A stretch of 64,000 nucleotides of DNA from Lentihominibacter butyricus (GCF_025567305.1 NZ_JAOQJP010000012.1:36299-100298), one strand, 5' to 3'; counted from the stretch's first letter, positions 36,325 to 45,367 are shown. Notes: generated by a model from the sequence alone, not told the origin. Numbers and translations are program-made.

Positions 36325-37710
36325 TTAGAATATGAATCCGCATACCAGGAATCCTATCAGTGCGATAATTGCTGATAATACCGCATATGGGAACTGCGTG
36401 AATGCGTGCTCGAGATTCTCGATTCCGCATGCCTGCGATGTCAGTACCGTAGCGTCTGAATAGAAGCATGCGTGGCTTCCGAATGTACCGCCTGATACTA
36501 TAGCCCCGAACACGATCAGCGGATTTGCTCCACCTGCCAGTGCCAGCGGGATAAGGATAGGAACTGTCAGTGCCGGTATGCCCCAGTTGCTGCCTGTGAT
36601 GAATGACAGTGCTGCAACGACTACGAAAGTGATCGCAGGGAACAGGTCTGCATTCATGTACGGAAGCACTGCACTTATAACGAAATCCGGAAGTCCTATG
36701 CCGTTCATCGAAAGCTGTACTGTAAGCGCACCTATAGTTATGAACATCATCGGCACCATCGATGCGAAGCCTGATGCGAACCCTTCGCAGAATCCCTCGA
36801 ACGAAAGTGCTTTCGTCGGCAGATACATTATCAGCATCACGATAATCGCTGCTGCCAGACCTATGAGTATGTCTCCTGTTACCAGTGAAACTGCGATAAC
36901 GACAGCCAGAGGGATGACGAAGAACCATATGTTCCCGCCTTTTCCGTCCTGATCCATTCCTTCGGATTCCATCAGTTTATCGAATTCAGTTATGCCCTGA
37001 TTGTATTTATCACTTTTTTCCGAATATACTCTGCCTGTCTCTGCAACTCTCTCATACGCTTTTTTCATTCCGAACATCTTTGGAATGACACCCAGGATAA
37101 CGAGCGGCACCACCAGTACTGCGACCCATCCGTAAAGAATAAACGGCAGTGACTGAACATATATATCCATTCCACTTCCGTATGCAGCCATGCCGGCCTC
37201 ATCTCCGACTACTCCCGCATAGAACACTGCCCATGTGGAAAGCGGTATCAGTACGCATACCGGAGCTCCTGTCGAATCGATAACATATGCCAGCATTTCT
37301 CTAGGCGATTTGTACTTGTCACATGTTTCTCTCAGCGATGTGGACACCGTTAAAATATTGAGATAATCATCCATAAATACGATGATTCCGAGCACCCATC
37401 CGATCATCAGCGTTTTCTTTTCTGAATTTGCGAACTTGCGGAGTATTTTACCGAATCCCAGTGCGCCTTTCGAGCGCTGAAGCAGGAATGTGAATCCGCC
37501 CAGCAGACCGAATACGAGTATCATCCACATATTGTCGGCTGCCGTAACTGAGAAGCCGTCAAGCGTAGCTCCCAGTACATTCCACTTGTCAGTCATAAAG
37601 AATCCGATCACTGCTCCCAGCAGGAGCGCTTCGAACGTTCTTTTGGTCGCCAGTGCGAATACAATGATCACTACCGGCGGTATCAATGTTAATAGCCCAA
37701 AATTGTCCAT
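36325..37710 (-). CDS. NhaC-family Na+/H+ (or amino/carboxylate) antiporter
   Basis: A 461-residue membrane protein with about 12 hydrophobic segments. The family block FMDDYLNILTVSTSLRE, the GSNWGIPALTVPILIPLA stretch and the SHACFYSDATVLTSQACG region match NhaC antiporters. NhaC relatives also exchange malate/lactate or amino acids. It heads the CoA-transferase operon and has a sigma-54 promoter, so an exchange of the pathway's substrate and product is more likely than simple pH control. Confidence 0.88.
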   Translation of the reverse strand: MDNFGLLTLIPPVVIIVFALATKRTFEALLLGAVIGFFMTDKWNVLGATLDGFSVTAADNMWMILVFGLLGGFTFLLQRSKGALGFGKILRKFANSEKKTLMIGWVLGIIVFMDDYLNILTVSTSLRETCDKYKSPREMLAYVIDSTGAPVCVLIPLSTWAVFYAGVVGDEAGMAAYGSGMDIYVQSLPFILYGWVAVLVVPLVILGVIPKMFGMKKAYERVAETGRVYSEKSDKYNQGITEFDKLMESEGMDQDGKGGNIWFFVIPLAVVIAVSLVTGDILIGLAAAIIVMLIMYLPTKALSFEGFCEGFASGFASMVPMMFITIGALTVQLSMNGIGLPDFVISAVLPYMNADLFPAITFVVVAALSFITGSNWGIPALTVPILIPLALAGGANPLIVFGAIVSGGTFGSHACFYSDATVLTSQACGIENLEHAFTQFPYAVLSAIIALIGFLVCGFIF

Positions 37711-37806
37711 GACCTTTCTCTCCTTCTCTTCTTAAATTACATACTGTTGATGTAACGGCAATTCTTAAGAACTTTTTCTTGATTGTTTCGTGCACGCCTA
37801 TATAAA

Positions 37807-37824
37807 TTGCACAAACCATGCCAA
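37807..37824 (-). promoter_or_regulatory. Sigma-54 promoter of the nhaC operon
   Basis: Minus strand TTGGCATGGTTTGTGCAA has GG and GC at exact -24/-12 spacing. Start expected near 37797, about 87 bases before the nhaC ATG. Confidence 0.82.
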
Positions 37825-37846
37825 GCATAAATATTTTTGAATTTCA

Positions 37847-37858
37847 TTGAAATTTCAA
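37847..37858. promoter_or_regulatory. Palindrome upstream of the nhaC sigma-54 promoter
   Basis: TTGAAATTTCAA, a perfect 12-bp palindrome about 25 bases upstream of the -24 element. It resembles the centre of the palindrome at 45348-45367 before the other sigma-54 operon, so it is a candidate activator site. The rest of 37711-38002 holds no gene. Confidence 0.5.
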
Positions 37859-38002
37859 CAGTTTTTAAAATTTCTGAAATATCAGCCTATTGTTTCGGTG
37901 TTTTTCTGCAACGTTTTCTTGCTCTACTCCGATCACTAATTTGCCGCCGGTATAAAATATTCCCTAAACATCGCGTTTATGCCGCTTTTCGGGCAATAAA
38001 AA

Positions 38003-38043
38003 AGTTGCATTCTCGCACCTTTGCCGGTTCCAGAAATGCAACT
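38003..38043 (-). terminator. Terminator after the sigma-54 activator gene
   Basis: AGTTGCATT (38003-38011) and AATGCAACT (38035-38043), followed on the minus strand by TTTTTT. Confidence 0.85.
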
Positions 38044-38088
38044 ATTGCAAATTCAGCTGTGTTTTCTAAATAATTTCGTCCTTTTCAG

Positions 38089-39495
38089 CTATACATTTAT
38101 GTGCTGCTTCCTCAGCTTGCGACTTATCGTCGACTTGTCTACATGCAGTTTTCTTGCGACTTCAGCGGCATTAGAATATTTTTCGAGATAGCTCATCAGC
38201 ACTTCGCGTTCATACTCATCCATCAGCTCACCGAGAGTCACATTGTCTTCCGCTACGATGCTGTTTGAGTTTCGGCTGCCGGAAAACAACAGGTTCTTGA
38301 CCTGCCTGGCTGTTATGTGCTCGCCGTCATAGCTCACCATCAGTCGTTCTATCATGTTGCGCAGCTCTCTTATATTGCCGTACCACGGAGCATGCGCAAG
38401 CTCATCCAGTGCCTCCTGCGACAGAGTTTTTTTGATATTGTATTCGTCGGAGAATACACATACAAAATACTCTGCCAGTGCCTTTATGTCCTCCTTGCGT
38501 TCCCTGAGCGGCGGTATCTCGACAGGCACGACATTGAGCCTGTAATACAGGTCCTCTCTGAAATCTCCGTTCTTTACGGCTTCCTTGAGATTTACATTGG
38601 TCGCTGCGATTATGCGGACGTTGACCTTGATCGGTTTCTTTCCGCCTACGCGCATCAGCTCCCTTTCCTGCAGCACTCTGAGCAGCTTCGCCTGCAGTCT
38701 GAGCGGTATCTCCGTTATCTCGTCAAGAAACAGCGTTCCCTCATTTGCTATCTCGAACATGCCCGGCTTGCCATTCGAATCCGCACCTGTAAACGCGCCC
38801 TTTTCATAGCCAAACAGCTCTGATTCCAGCAGATTATCGGGGATCGCAGCGCAGTTTATCTTTACGAAAGGCTTGTCGACCCTGTTGCTCATGTTGAATA
38901 TGTAATTGGCTATCACTTCTTTGCCTACACCCGATTCGCCTGATATCAGCACCGTAGTGTCGAGCCTGGCAACACGCCTGACGGTCTGCAGTATATCCTT
39001 CATCTTATCGCTCTTTGCTATTACGTCAGACTTCCTCGACTTGCTCTTCGCACGCAGATACTCGAGTTCCTTCGCCTGCTTTTCCGAAAGCTTTTTAGTC
39101 TCGTCGAGGATCTTTTCCAGGACCTTCGTCTCAGTGATATCTCTTTCTGTACATATCACCAGCTCTATATCATCATCGTTGAAATAGGGGACTGCTGTCA
39201 GATAAAGACTGCCTCCGTTTGCCAGTCTCTGTATCATGCGGCACTCTTTCCGGTCCTCTATCGCCTTGAGCACCGACGACTCGTCCACGTAGCCTACAGC
39301 CTGCAGCTCCTCCATATTCCTGCCAAGGATATCATCGATAGCCATACCGCCTCCGGTACGCTCCGACTCCTCATTTAGCATCAGCACCTTGCCTTCTCCA
39401 TCCGTTATGAAAACGCCGACTTTGAGGGTATTCAATATATTCAGCATCTCCTGATAATGTTCGACGATAAACTGTTTTTCAGTAAACTTTCCCAT
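38089..39495 (-). CDS. PAS-domain sigma-54-dependent activator (for the nhaC operon)
   Basis: A 468-residue activator. PAS domain about residues 15-135 (LNTLKVGVFITDGEGKVL), a coiled linker, AAA+ domain with Walker A GESGVGKE, the sigma-54 loop GAFTGADSNG and the arginine-rich REDLYYRLNVVPVEIPPLRERK, then a Fis-type HTH (NAAEVARKLHVDKSTISRK). It lacks a receiver domain, so it probably senses a small molecule through PAS. It lies upstream of and on the same strand as the nhaC operon's sigma-54 promoter and is the intact paralogue of the activator broken by the mobile element. Confidence 0.93.
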   Translation of the reverse strand: MGKFTEKQFIVEHYQEMLNILNTLKVGVFITDGEGKVLMLNEESERTGGGMAIDDILGRNMEELQAVGYVDESSVLKAIEDRKECRMIQRLANGGSLYLTAVPYFNDDDIELVICTERDITETKVLEKILDETKKLSEKQAKELEYLRAKSKSRKSDVIAKSDKMKDILQTVRRVARLDTTVLISGESGVGKEVIANYIFNMSNRVDKPFVKINCAAIPDNLLESELFGYEKGAFTGADSNGKPGMFEIANEGTLFLDEITEIPLRLQAKLLRVLQERELMRVGGKKPIKVNVRIIAATNVNLKEAVKNGDFREDLYYRLNVVPVEIPPLRERKEDIKALAEYFVCVFSDEYNIKKTLSQEALDELAHAPWYGNIRELRNMIERLMVSYDGEHITARQVKNLLFSGSRNSNSIVAEDNVTLGELMDEYEREVLMSYLEKYSNAAEVARKLHVDKSTISRKLRKQHINV

Positions 39496-39699
39496 ATTCA
39501 GTTACCTCCCTGACATAGTGTTTCTCAGAATGATTTTTTCCAGAATTGATTTAGAATCGATAGAATTATATGAAGCAATTAATGTGCCAATGCAAAAATA
39601 TGAGTGTGTGAGTCTTTAAATTATATCAACTTCCAATGCAAAATTGCAACTATTTTGTAACTCATAATGTGTTATAGTCTAGCGGTGCAAATCAACATT

Positions 39700-39735
39700 A
39701 TAATGTAATCAGTAATAATGGAGGGATTACATTAT
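39700..39735 (+). promoter_or_regulatory. Inverted repeat spanning ribosome site and start codon of the RHH gene
   Basis: ATAATGTAATC (39700-39710) and GATTACATTAT (39725-39735) are perfect 11-bp arms around GGAGGG (39720-39725), the right arm running into the ATG. It can act as an autorepressor operator or as an RNA hairpin masking the ribosome site. Confidence 0.6.
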
Positions 39736-39916
39736 GGAAAAATTCATCATCACACCGAAGGAAGACAAGACAGTTACAATGACAATAAGGATCGACAAGA
39801 CTCTTCAGGAAGCGTACAACAGCTTATCGCTAAAGACGAACCGCTCGCGCAACGAGCTCATCAATCTGGCTCTGCGCTATGCGCTCAATCATATGGAGGT
39901 AAAAGACAACAGATAA
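39734..39916 (+). CDS. Small ribbon-helix-helix DNA-binding protein
   Basis: A 60-residue CopG/Arc-like protein: a beta strand TVTMTIRIDKTLQEAYNSL followed by two helices ending NRSRNELINLALRYAL, the standard ribbon-helix-helix layout. Such proteins are autorepressors or antitoxins. No toxin-like gene adjoins it; the neighbours read on the other strand. The palindrome over its start (39700-39735) suggests self-regulation. It ends in its own terminator. Confidence 0.8.
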   Translation: MEKFIITPKEDKTVTMTIRIDKTLQEAYNSLSLKTNRSRNELINLALRYALNHMEVKDNR

Positions 39917-39931
39917 TTTACATAGCAAAAA

Positions 39932-39968
39932 GAGCAGCGCTGCCTATCTACCATGTGACAGGCTGCTC
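39932..39968 (+). terminator. Terminator after the RHH gene
   Basis: GAGCAGC (39932-39938) and GCTGCTC (39962-39968), then ATTTTTTATT on the plus strand. Confidence 0.85.
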
Positions 39969-40037
39969 ATTTTTTATTATGCATGAAAACAGACGACCGG
40001 ATATCCCGCTCGCCCGTCTTCAGTTAATGTTTGTTTA

Positions 40038-41645
40038 TCAGGAATTGTAAACTATATTTCCATTTACGATCGTCATGATGACCTTCATGTCGAACATAGC
40101 CTGTCTGTCTGTTGCGCATTCAAACAGATTATGCTCAGTAATCACCATATCAGCCAGCTTACCTACACCTATCGTGCCCAGCTCGTGCTCTCTGTGAGCT
40201 GCATACGCTCCTCCGAGTGTATATGCCTTGAGTGATTCGTGAATGCTCACTCTCTCACCCGGATTCCATCCGCCCTGAGGCTCACCCTCATTGGTAAGTC
40301 TCGTCACTGATCTGAATATCCCTCTGAACGGGGAAACATCTACTACAGGGCAGTCTGTGCCGTATGCCAGCACTCCGCCCGTCTTCCTTATGGACTCGAA
40401 CGGCCACGAATACTTCATTCGCTCTTCGCCAAGTATCTTGTGGAACGGATGCTGATCGAAATCATATTTAGGCATATGCTCAGGCTGAACAGATGCTACC
40501 ACTCCCAGATTCCCGAAACGAGGGATATCCGCAGGATCCATGGATTCGAGATGCTCTACGCAGTGTCTCAGATCCTTGCGTCCGTAAAGTCTGTACGCTT
40601 CCTCGACAGCATCCAGACACAGCCTTGCTCCGGCATCTCCGCAGGCATGAACTCTCGTCTGTATACCTGCCTTATGAAAATCGCATACTTCCTTTATGAA
40701 AGTCTCTGGATCTCTCATCGGCGAGCCTTTTTCTCCCGGCATATCTGAATAGTCATCCAGCATATAGCCTGAATATCCCTGCGGCGTGCCGTCTATGAAT
40801 GCCTTTACGCCATTGCATCTCAGCATCGGGCTGTTATACGTTTTCATTCTCTCCAGTACGCTCTCCAGACCCTCATCGAACATAGGGTAAAAATGCACTC
40901 TTGCTGTCAGTTCACCTTTGTCCTCGAGTATCTTGTATCCGGCTTCTCTCACCGGTCCGGCGCCGGCAACATCGCCGAGCGCTGTGATGCCGTATCTGTT
41001 GGCTGACTTGATGAAGGTCTTGCTGTACTCAGCGATCTCTTCATCCGTTATCGTTTCGAATAACTTTTCCTGCATCTTGACAGCAGCCATCTCATGCACA
41101 TAGCCGTCCGGCTCGCTGTCTTCATATCTGCTATATGAGCCATTCAAAGGATCCGGTGTATTCTTGTCTATGCCAAACATCCTCAGTGTCGCACTGTTGA
41201 CCCATGCCCCATGGCATTCCTTATTGATCAGGAATACAGGAACATTCGGAAAATACTTGTCCAGGCTTTCCTTCGTAGGATTCTTATGACCCGGCCACAA
41301 CAACGGATCCCATGCTCCACCCATTATGAGTCTCTTGTTCTTGTTATCCTTGTGCAGCTGGCACAGATATCTGGCAGCCTCTTCTTCTGATTTCATATAT
41401 CTCAGTATTCCATCCATCTCGAGGAGTCCTGCACTTACAAGGTGAACATGAAAATCATTGAATCCCGGCATTATGAAATTGTTGTACACGTCGAATATCT
41501 CCGTGCTCGTATCGATATATTTCTTTCCTTCAGATTCAGTGCCTACAAAGATTATCCTGTCTTCATCCGTTATGACATAGCCGTCTATCAGCTGATCCGA
41601 GACTGCTGTGTATATGTTCTTACACCTAAATGCTTTTTTACTCAT
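40038..41645 (-). CDS. YtcJ-like metal-dependent amidohydrolase
   Basis: A 535-residue amidohydrolase-superfamily enzyme. The N-terminal beta sandwich (residues 1-60) is followed by the TIM barrel with metal ligands in MPGFNDFHVHLVSAG, RVHACGDAGARLCLDAVEE and HCVEHLES, and the late Asp in LAYGTDCPV. Relatives hydrolyse N-substituted formamides, amides or cyclic amides. Last gene of the five-gene sigma-54 operon with a Na+ symporter, so it probably deacylates or opens an imported amide; the substrate is not known. Confidence 0.88.
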   Translation of the reverse strand: MSKKAFRCKNIYTAVSDQLIDGYVITDEDRIIFVGTESEGKKYIDTSTEIFDVYNNFIMPGFNDFHVHLVSAGLLEMDGILRYMKSEEEAARYLCQLHKDNKNKRLIMGGAWDPLLWPGHKNPTKESLDKYFPNVPVFLINKECHGAWVNSATLRMFGIDKNTPDPLNGSYSRYEDSEPDGYVHEMAAVKMQEKLFETITDEEIAEYSKTFIKSANRYGITALGDVAGAGPVREAGYKILEDKGELTARVHFYPMFDEGLESVLERMKTYNSPMLRCNGVKAFIDGTPQGYSGYMLDDYSDMPGEKGSPMRDPETFIKEVCDFHKAGIQTRVHACGDAGARLCLDAVEEAYRLYGRKDLRHCVEHLESMDPADIPRFGNLGVVASVQPEHMPKYDFDQHPFHKILGEERMKYSWPFESIRKTGGVLAYGTDCPVVDVSPFRGIFRSVTRLTNEGEPQGGWNPGERVSIHESLKAYTLGGAYAAHREHELGTIGVGKLADMVITEHNLFECATDRQAMFDMKVIMTIVNGNIVYNS

Positions 41646-41659
41646 TCTTTATGGCTCTC

Positions 41660-41884
41660 CTATTCTTCTTCCTCTTCTACGGACAGTACGCCCTTCTTTA
41701 TTTCCATCAGATAAAGGATACCACATACCGGCCCGAAACAAATAGCAATCGCTGCAAGAACTACCGGCAGCAGTACAGATGACTGCATGATAACACCTGC
41801 TCCTATTATGATCGATGCGATAACAGTTACTATCGTCCAGAAGTATGCAAGCTTCTGTTTCCTTGCTTCTGCTTTATTATCCAT
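41660..41884 (-). CDS. Small two-helix membrane protein, probable symporter partner
   Basis: A 74-residue protein with two hydrophobic helices (IVTVIASIIIGAGVIM and VLLPVVLAAIAICFGPV), a basic N terminus (NKAEARKQKLAY) and an acidic tail. It lies 11 bases after the sodium/solute symporter gene with AAGGAGG upstream. Small membrane proteins next to SSS symporters often act as accessory subunits; here that is inference. Confidence 0.65.
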   Translation of the reverse strand: MDNKAEARKQKLAYFWTIVTVIASIIIGAGVIMQSSVLLPVVLAAIAICFGPVCGILYLMEIKKGVLSVEEEEE

Positions 41885-41895
41885 TACAGACCTCC

Positions 41896-43335
41896 TTATG
41901 CACTTAACTGCGCGTTTTCTTTATAAGTAGCCTTAGCAATAACCACATAAACTACGATGCTGAAGATGATACATGCAAGGTTCGTAGGTATGCCTGCCGG
42001 GCACTGAAGTATGAACTGCCAAACCATGTACATAACGATTGCAAGCAGCAGACTCCAGAAACCTGCAGCTGCAGTTTTCTTCTTGTAAAAGAGTCCGAAC
42101 ATGAGTGGTACAAAGAATGCTGCTACCTGGAATCCTCCGATGTAGTAGTAAGCCTTTGAAATACCATCCTGCCAGAAATACGTAGCGAATATGATAATTA
42201 TTCCTATTGCTGCAATAACTACCTTTGTAGCCACTACTTCGCCCTTGTCTGTGAGGTTCTTGTTTATGAAGCCTCTGTAGATATCGTGAACGACAACTGC
42301 ACCTGCAATCAGATAGTCTGCACTTACTGTAGACATTACTGCAGACAGCAGTGCTGCAACGAACAACCCTCTAAGACCGATAGGCAGTGTTTCGAATACG
42401 ATAGCCCAGAATGCCTGTGAAGGTGACTCTGCCGCTACCTCAGGATACTGAACAAGGGCAGCCATTCCTGCCAGTACCATGATAGTGCTGAATGCTACAC
42501 TGAACAGCATGATACACGAATATGAAACCTTGATGTCTCCTCCTGACTTCGATGATCCGAATCTCTGGTACGACTGTGAATTAGCGTACATAGCAACAGC
42601 GCCTATAGCCCACGAAAGCATTTCCATACCACTGAGACCGCCTGAAGGTGATGTCAGGTTTGGATCTATTGTATGAGCCTGCTCGAATATCGGTGCGAAT
42701 CCGTCAAAATGCATGAACATACCTACGCAGAGCACGCCTGCTGCGATCGACATGATAACGAACTGTACCATATCTGTAACAGCAAGTCCGAACATGCCTG
42801 AAAGTGAAGTATATCCTACTATTATAAGCCCTAAGATTATGAATGCCACCCACATGTTTATTCCTGTAACATATGAGATGACCTGTCCGCCTGCTGTGAG
42901 CAGTGCAGCCTCATACAGTACCGGACAAAGCATTCCGATAGCCATGATCAGTTTAGTGTTTCTGCTGTACATGTATTCCATAAGGTCAGGCATCGTGATT
43001 ACCCAGTCAGGCATCCTGTCTCTTACGAGAGGTCCGATCCACAGTGCCAGCGGCAGTCTGAGTATCGTATTAGGAATAACGTATATGAAGAGTATACATA
43101 TACCCATCGTGGTACCGCACTCAGCCAGTCCTACGATCGACCATGAATCGATCCAGCTCGCTGCACCTACACCGATCAGCACCGGTATAGTCAGTCGTCT
43201 TGCTGCTACGAAGTAGCTCTTCATATTCTTGCTTGCACGTCTTCTCATCGTGAGTCCGACAGCAATGATAAAAACAAAGTATAGAACGATTACACCCCAG
43301 TCCAGTCCAGACCACATTTTGGTAAAATCTATCAT
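41896..43335 (-). CDS. Sodium/solute symporter (SSS family)
   Basis: A 479-residue membrane protein with about 13 hydrophobic segments. GLTMRRRASKNMKSYFVAAR at the start, GVGAASWIDSWSIVGLAE for the first core helices, and AALLSAVMSTVSADYLIAG, the TM8 sodium-binding region, define the family (PutP/PanF type). It imports a solute with Na+. In an operon with an amidohydrolase and a saccharopine-dehydrogenase-like enzyme, the solute is likely an amino acid derivative. Confidence 0.92.
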   Translation of the reverse strand: MIDFTKMWSGLDWGVIVLYFVFIIAVGLTMRRRASKNMKSYFVAARRLTIPVLIGVGAASWIDSWSIVGLAECGTTMGICILFIYVIPNTILRLPLALWIGPLVRDRMPDWVITMPDLMEYMYSRNTKLIMAIGMLCPVLYEAALLTAGGQVISYVTGINMWVAFIILGLIIVGYTSLSGMFGLAVTDMVQFVIMSIAAGVLCVGMFMHFDGFAPIFEQAHTIDPNLTSPSGGLSGMEMLSWAIGAVAMYANSQSYQRFGSSKSGGDIKVSYSCIMLFSVAFSTIMVLAGMAALVQYPEVAAESPSQAFWAIVFETLPIGLRGLFVAALLSAVMSTVSADYLIAGAVVVHDIYRGFINKNLTDKGEVVATKVVIAAIGIIIIFATYFWQDGISKAYYYIGGFQVAAFFVPLMFGLFYKKKTAAAGFWSLLLAIVMYMVWQFILQCPAGIPTNLACIIFSIVVYVVIAKATYKENAQLSA

Positions 43336-43364
43336 ATCATTCCCTCCGTAAATAATTCCTTGAA

Positions 43365-43979
43365 TCAGGATTTGTGTTCGACACGGTATTTGAGCCCCAG
43401 GATATGTTCGCTCTGAATACCGAATTCATCGAGATACACATATCTCTTGTTTAAATTCTCGTTTCTGTAAATAACTCCAAGTTCAATTGCGGGTCTATAA
43501 AAATTCTGTCTGTTGATCAGTTTAAGGTCTCCCTGTTTACCGTAAAACCGTTTCATTATCTTCATCTGAATATGCTGCTCTGTCTGTCTGAAGATTTCTT
43601 CATCCTGCACATTCGTACGGATCAGTTGTCTGTCTTCGCTTTTTTTCCTGCTCACGAGCTTCAGATCTCCACTCTCGTAAATGTCGTACTGAATAGGATG
43701 CATCTCGTTGAGGTCAAAGACTACAGCAACCTTCCCCTCACGTGCAGGACCTTTCTTCCTAAAGTAAGCATTTCTGCTGAGGGTATAATGATAAACCAGA
43801 TAGCAATACGGTACCCAAACGTCTCTCATGGAATCGATTTCAAATTTTATTAGAGGTTTGCCGAAGATGCTGCCGTGCAAAAGCTTCACCTTTTCTTCAA
43901 CAGCATCCTCGCTGCTGCGTACTATGTCAGTATGCATGAAATTACTTTGCATCTTTTTTTCATTCAACCGTTTTACCAT
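43365..43979 (-). CDS. Protein of unknown function in the symporter operon
   Basis: A 204-residue soluble protein with no signal peptide. It is rich in charged residues, with aromatic stretches such as WVPYCYLVYHYTLSRNAYFRK and YDIYESGDLKLVSRKK. I do not recognise a family. AGGTGG precedes ATG 43979. It is 29 bases before the symporter and 39 bases after the oxidoreductase, so it is certainly co-transcribed. Confidence 0.7.
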   Translation of the reverse strand: MVKRLNEKKMQSNFMHTDIVRSSEDAVEEKVKLLHGSIFGKPLIKFEIDSMRDVWVPYCYLVYHYTLSRNAYFRKKGPAREGKVAVVFDLNEMHPIQYDIYESGDLKLVSRKKSEDRQLIRTNVQDEEIFRQTEQHIQMKIMKRFYGKQGDLKLINRQNFYRPAIELGVIYRNENLNKRYVYLDEFGIQSEHILGLKYRVEHKS

Positions 43980-44018
43980 ATCGCCACCTGATTCAACCTT
44001 TCCAGTTTTTGAAGTAAA

Positions 44019-45248
44019 CTATCCTTCTATCACGCTTTCTTTCCACTTGTAAGGATATCCGGTATCCATCATTCTCTTGAGGAAATCGTCAGGATCAAGT
44101 TCATCCGAGAACACGATGCCTTTCTTCAGGTCTGTGTCTCCGAGGATCGTAGTTCCTATAGCGAGCGGCAGTGCTACATATACGAGCGCTGTTCCGTACA
44201 ATCTCTTGAGCTCAGGGCCGGGAGCATTCATTTTAGGGCAGTTTGCCTTGTAAGTAACTTTCTTTCCGTCCTTTTCACCACTGACTTCAACAATAAGTTC
44301 TATGAATGCTCTCTTGTCGGCTTCTGCAAGCTCTTCTTCTGTTGCTCCAAAAATGTTGTTCTGCGGAGGCGGAACCATTGCTGCAACTACATCTATAGGT
44401 GCGACTTCTACATCGCCTACCTTCACTTTTTCCTGCGAGCATAACCCTGAAGCGTAGAACATTGCCGGCTGGTACATCATGTAATACTTGAAGTCCAGAT
44501 CCTTTACGCCTTTGAAAGTAGCCGGCATGCTGTATATCTCTTCATGAGAATGGTGCGTAACAGGCAGTGTTCCTACCGGTTCAGGGAAATCGCACATTTC
44601 GATTCCTCCGAATGGCGGATACTTCACATATTTGCCGTCTTCCAGTGCATATGTCGATGATGCACAGTCAACGAGCGCCTGTTTTGGCGACCATCCCGGA
44701 TTCCATGGGCGGAGTACCCAGTCATAAGGTCCTTCTCCCGGAACCAGATTAGCTTTACCTATTCTCATCTTGATGCTGTCTACTGTATCCAGCTTGTTTG
44801 CAAATTTTCTTGCCAGAACGTTTGTCATTCCCGGAGCGAATCCGCATCCGAAGAGTGCTGTAAGTCCTGCTTCTTTGAATTCCTTGCAAAGTGTGAGTTC
44901 ATCAACAGATTTTCCTTCCAGGAACTCGTCCCAGTAAGGAGCATCGAATGCAGTATTGATATAGTTTGCTCCTGCCTTTAAAGCTCCCTTCATAACGTAA
45001 GTTACCATCCAGGGCATAACCATATCTACTACTACATCTACACCTTCAGCTGCTTTTGCAACGTCATCAGGGTCTGTTGCGTTTACTGAACCAGTCTTCA
45101 CTTTAGAGCTTCCGATTTTATCTGCAACGGCTTTTGCGGTTTCTTCTTTTAAATCCACGAGCCTTATTTCTTCTACTGCTTCCTGTCTTGCGAGGATCGA
45201 TGCACAAGCACCGCCCTGACCGCCTGCTCCTACGATCAATACTTTCAT
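44019..45248 (-). CDS. Saccharopine dehydrogenase-family oxidoreductase
   Basis: A 409-residue NAD(P)-dependent enzyme: Rossmann loop VLIVGAGGQGGACASILAR, acidic strand end IRLVDLKEE, then VVVDMVMPWMVTYVMKGALKAG and the substrate-domain stretch LFGCGFAPGMTNVLARKFA. Family members form or cleave secondary amines between amino acids and oxo acids (saccharopine, carboxynorspermidine) and include related lysine-pathway dehydrogenases; the reaction here is unknown. First gene of the five-gene operon behind a near-consensus sigma-54 promoter. Confidence 0.85.
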   Translation of the reverse strand: MKVLIVGAGGQGGACASILARQEAVEEIRLVDLKEETAKAVADKIGSSKVKTGSVNATDPDDVAKAAEGVDVVVDMVMPWMVTYVMKGALKAGANYINTAFDAPYWDEFLEGKSVDELTLCKEFKEAGLTALFGCGFAPGMTNVLARKFANKLDTVDSIKMRIGKANLVPGEGPYDWVLRPWNPGWSPKQALVDCASSTYALEDGKYVKYPPFGGIEMCDFPEPVGTLPVTHHSHEEIYSMPATFKGVKDLDFKYYMMYQPAMFYASGLCSQEKVKVGDVEVAPIDVVAAMVPPPQNNIFGATEEELAEADKRAFIELIVEVSGEKDGKKVTYKANCPKMNAPGPELKRLYGTALVYVALPLAIGTTILGDTDLKKGIVFSDELDPDDFLKRMMDTGYPYKWKESVIEG

Positions 45249-45309
45249 GTTATAAGTCCTCCTTCATATATTTGATAGGATCCTTTTTGTATCGCGATGC
45301 AAATATATA

Positions 45310-45327
45310 AAGCAAAAGGCGTGCCAA
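45310..45327 (-). promoter_or_regulatory. Sigma-54 promoter of the saccharopine-dehydrogenase-like operon
   Basis: Minus strand TTGGCACGCCTTTTGCTT matches the -24/-12 consensus at essentially every conserved position; start near 45300. Confidence 0.92.
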
Positions 45328-45347
45328 CTTGTGAGCTGTTTTTTAGA

Positions 45348-45367
45348 AACGTTGAATTTCCAACGTT
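45348..45367. promoter_or_regulatory. Palindromic candidate activator site
   Basis: AACGTTG-AATTTC-CAACGTT, perfect 7-bp arms, 21 bases upstream of the -24 element. Further upstream GTTTCATTTTTAAAA occurs twice (near 45446 and 45498), possible extra sites. Confidence 0.55.
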
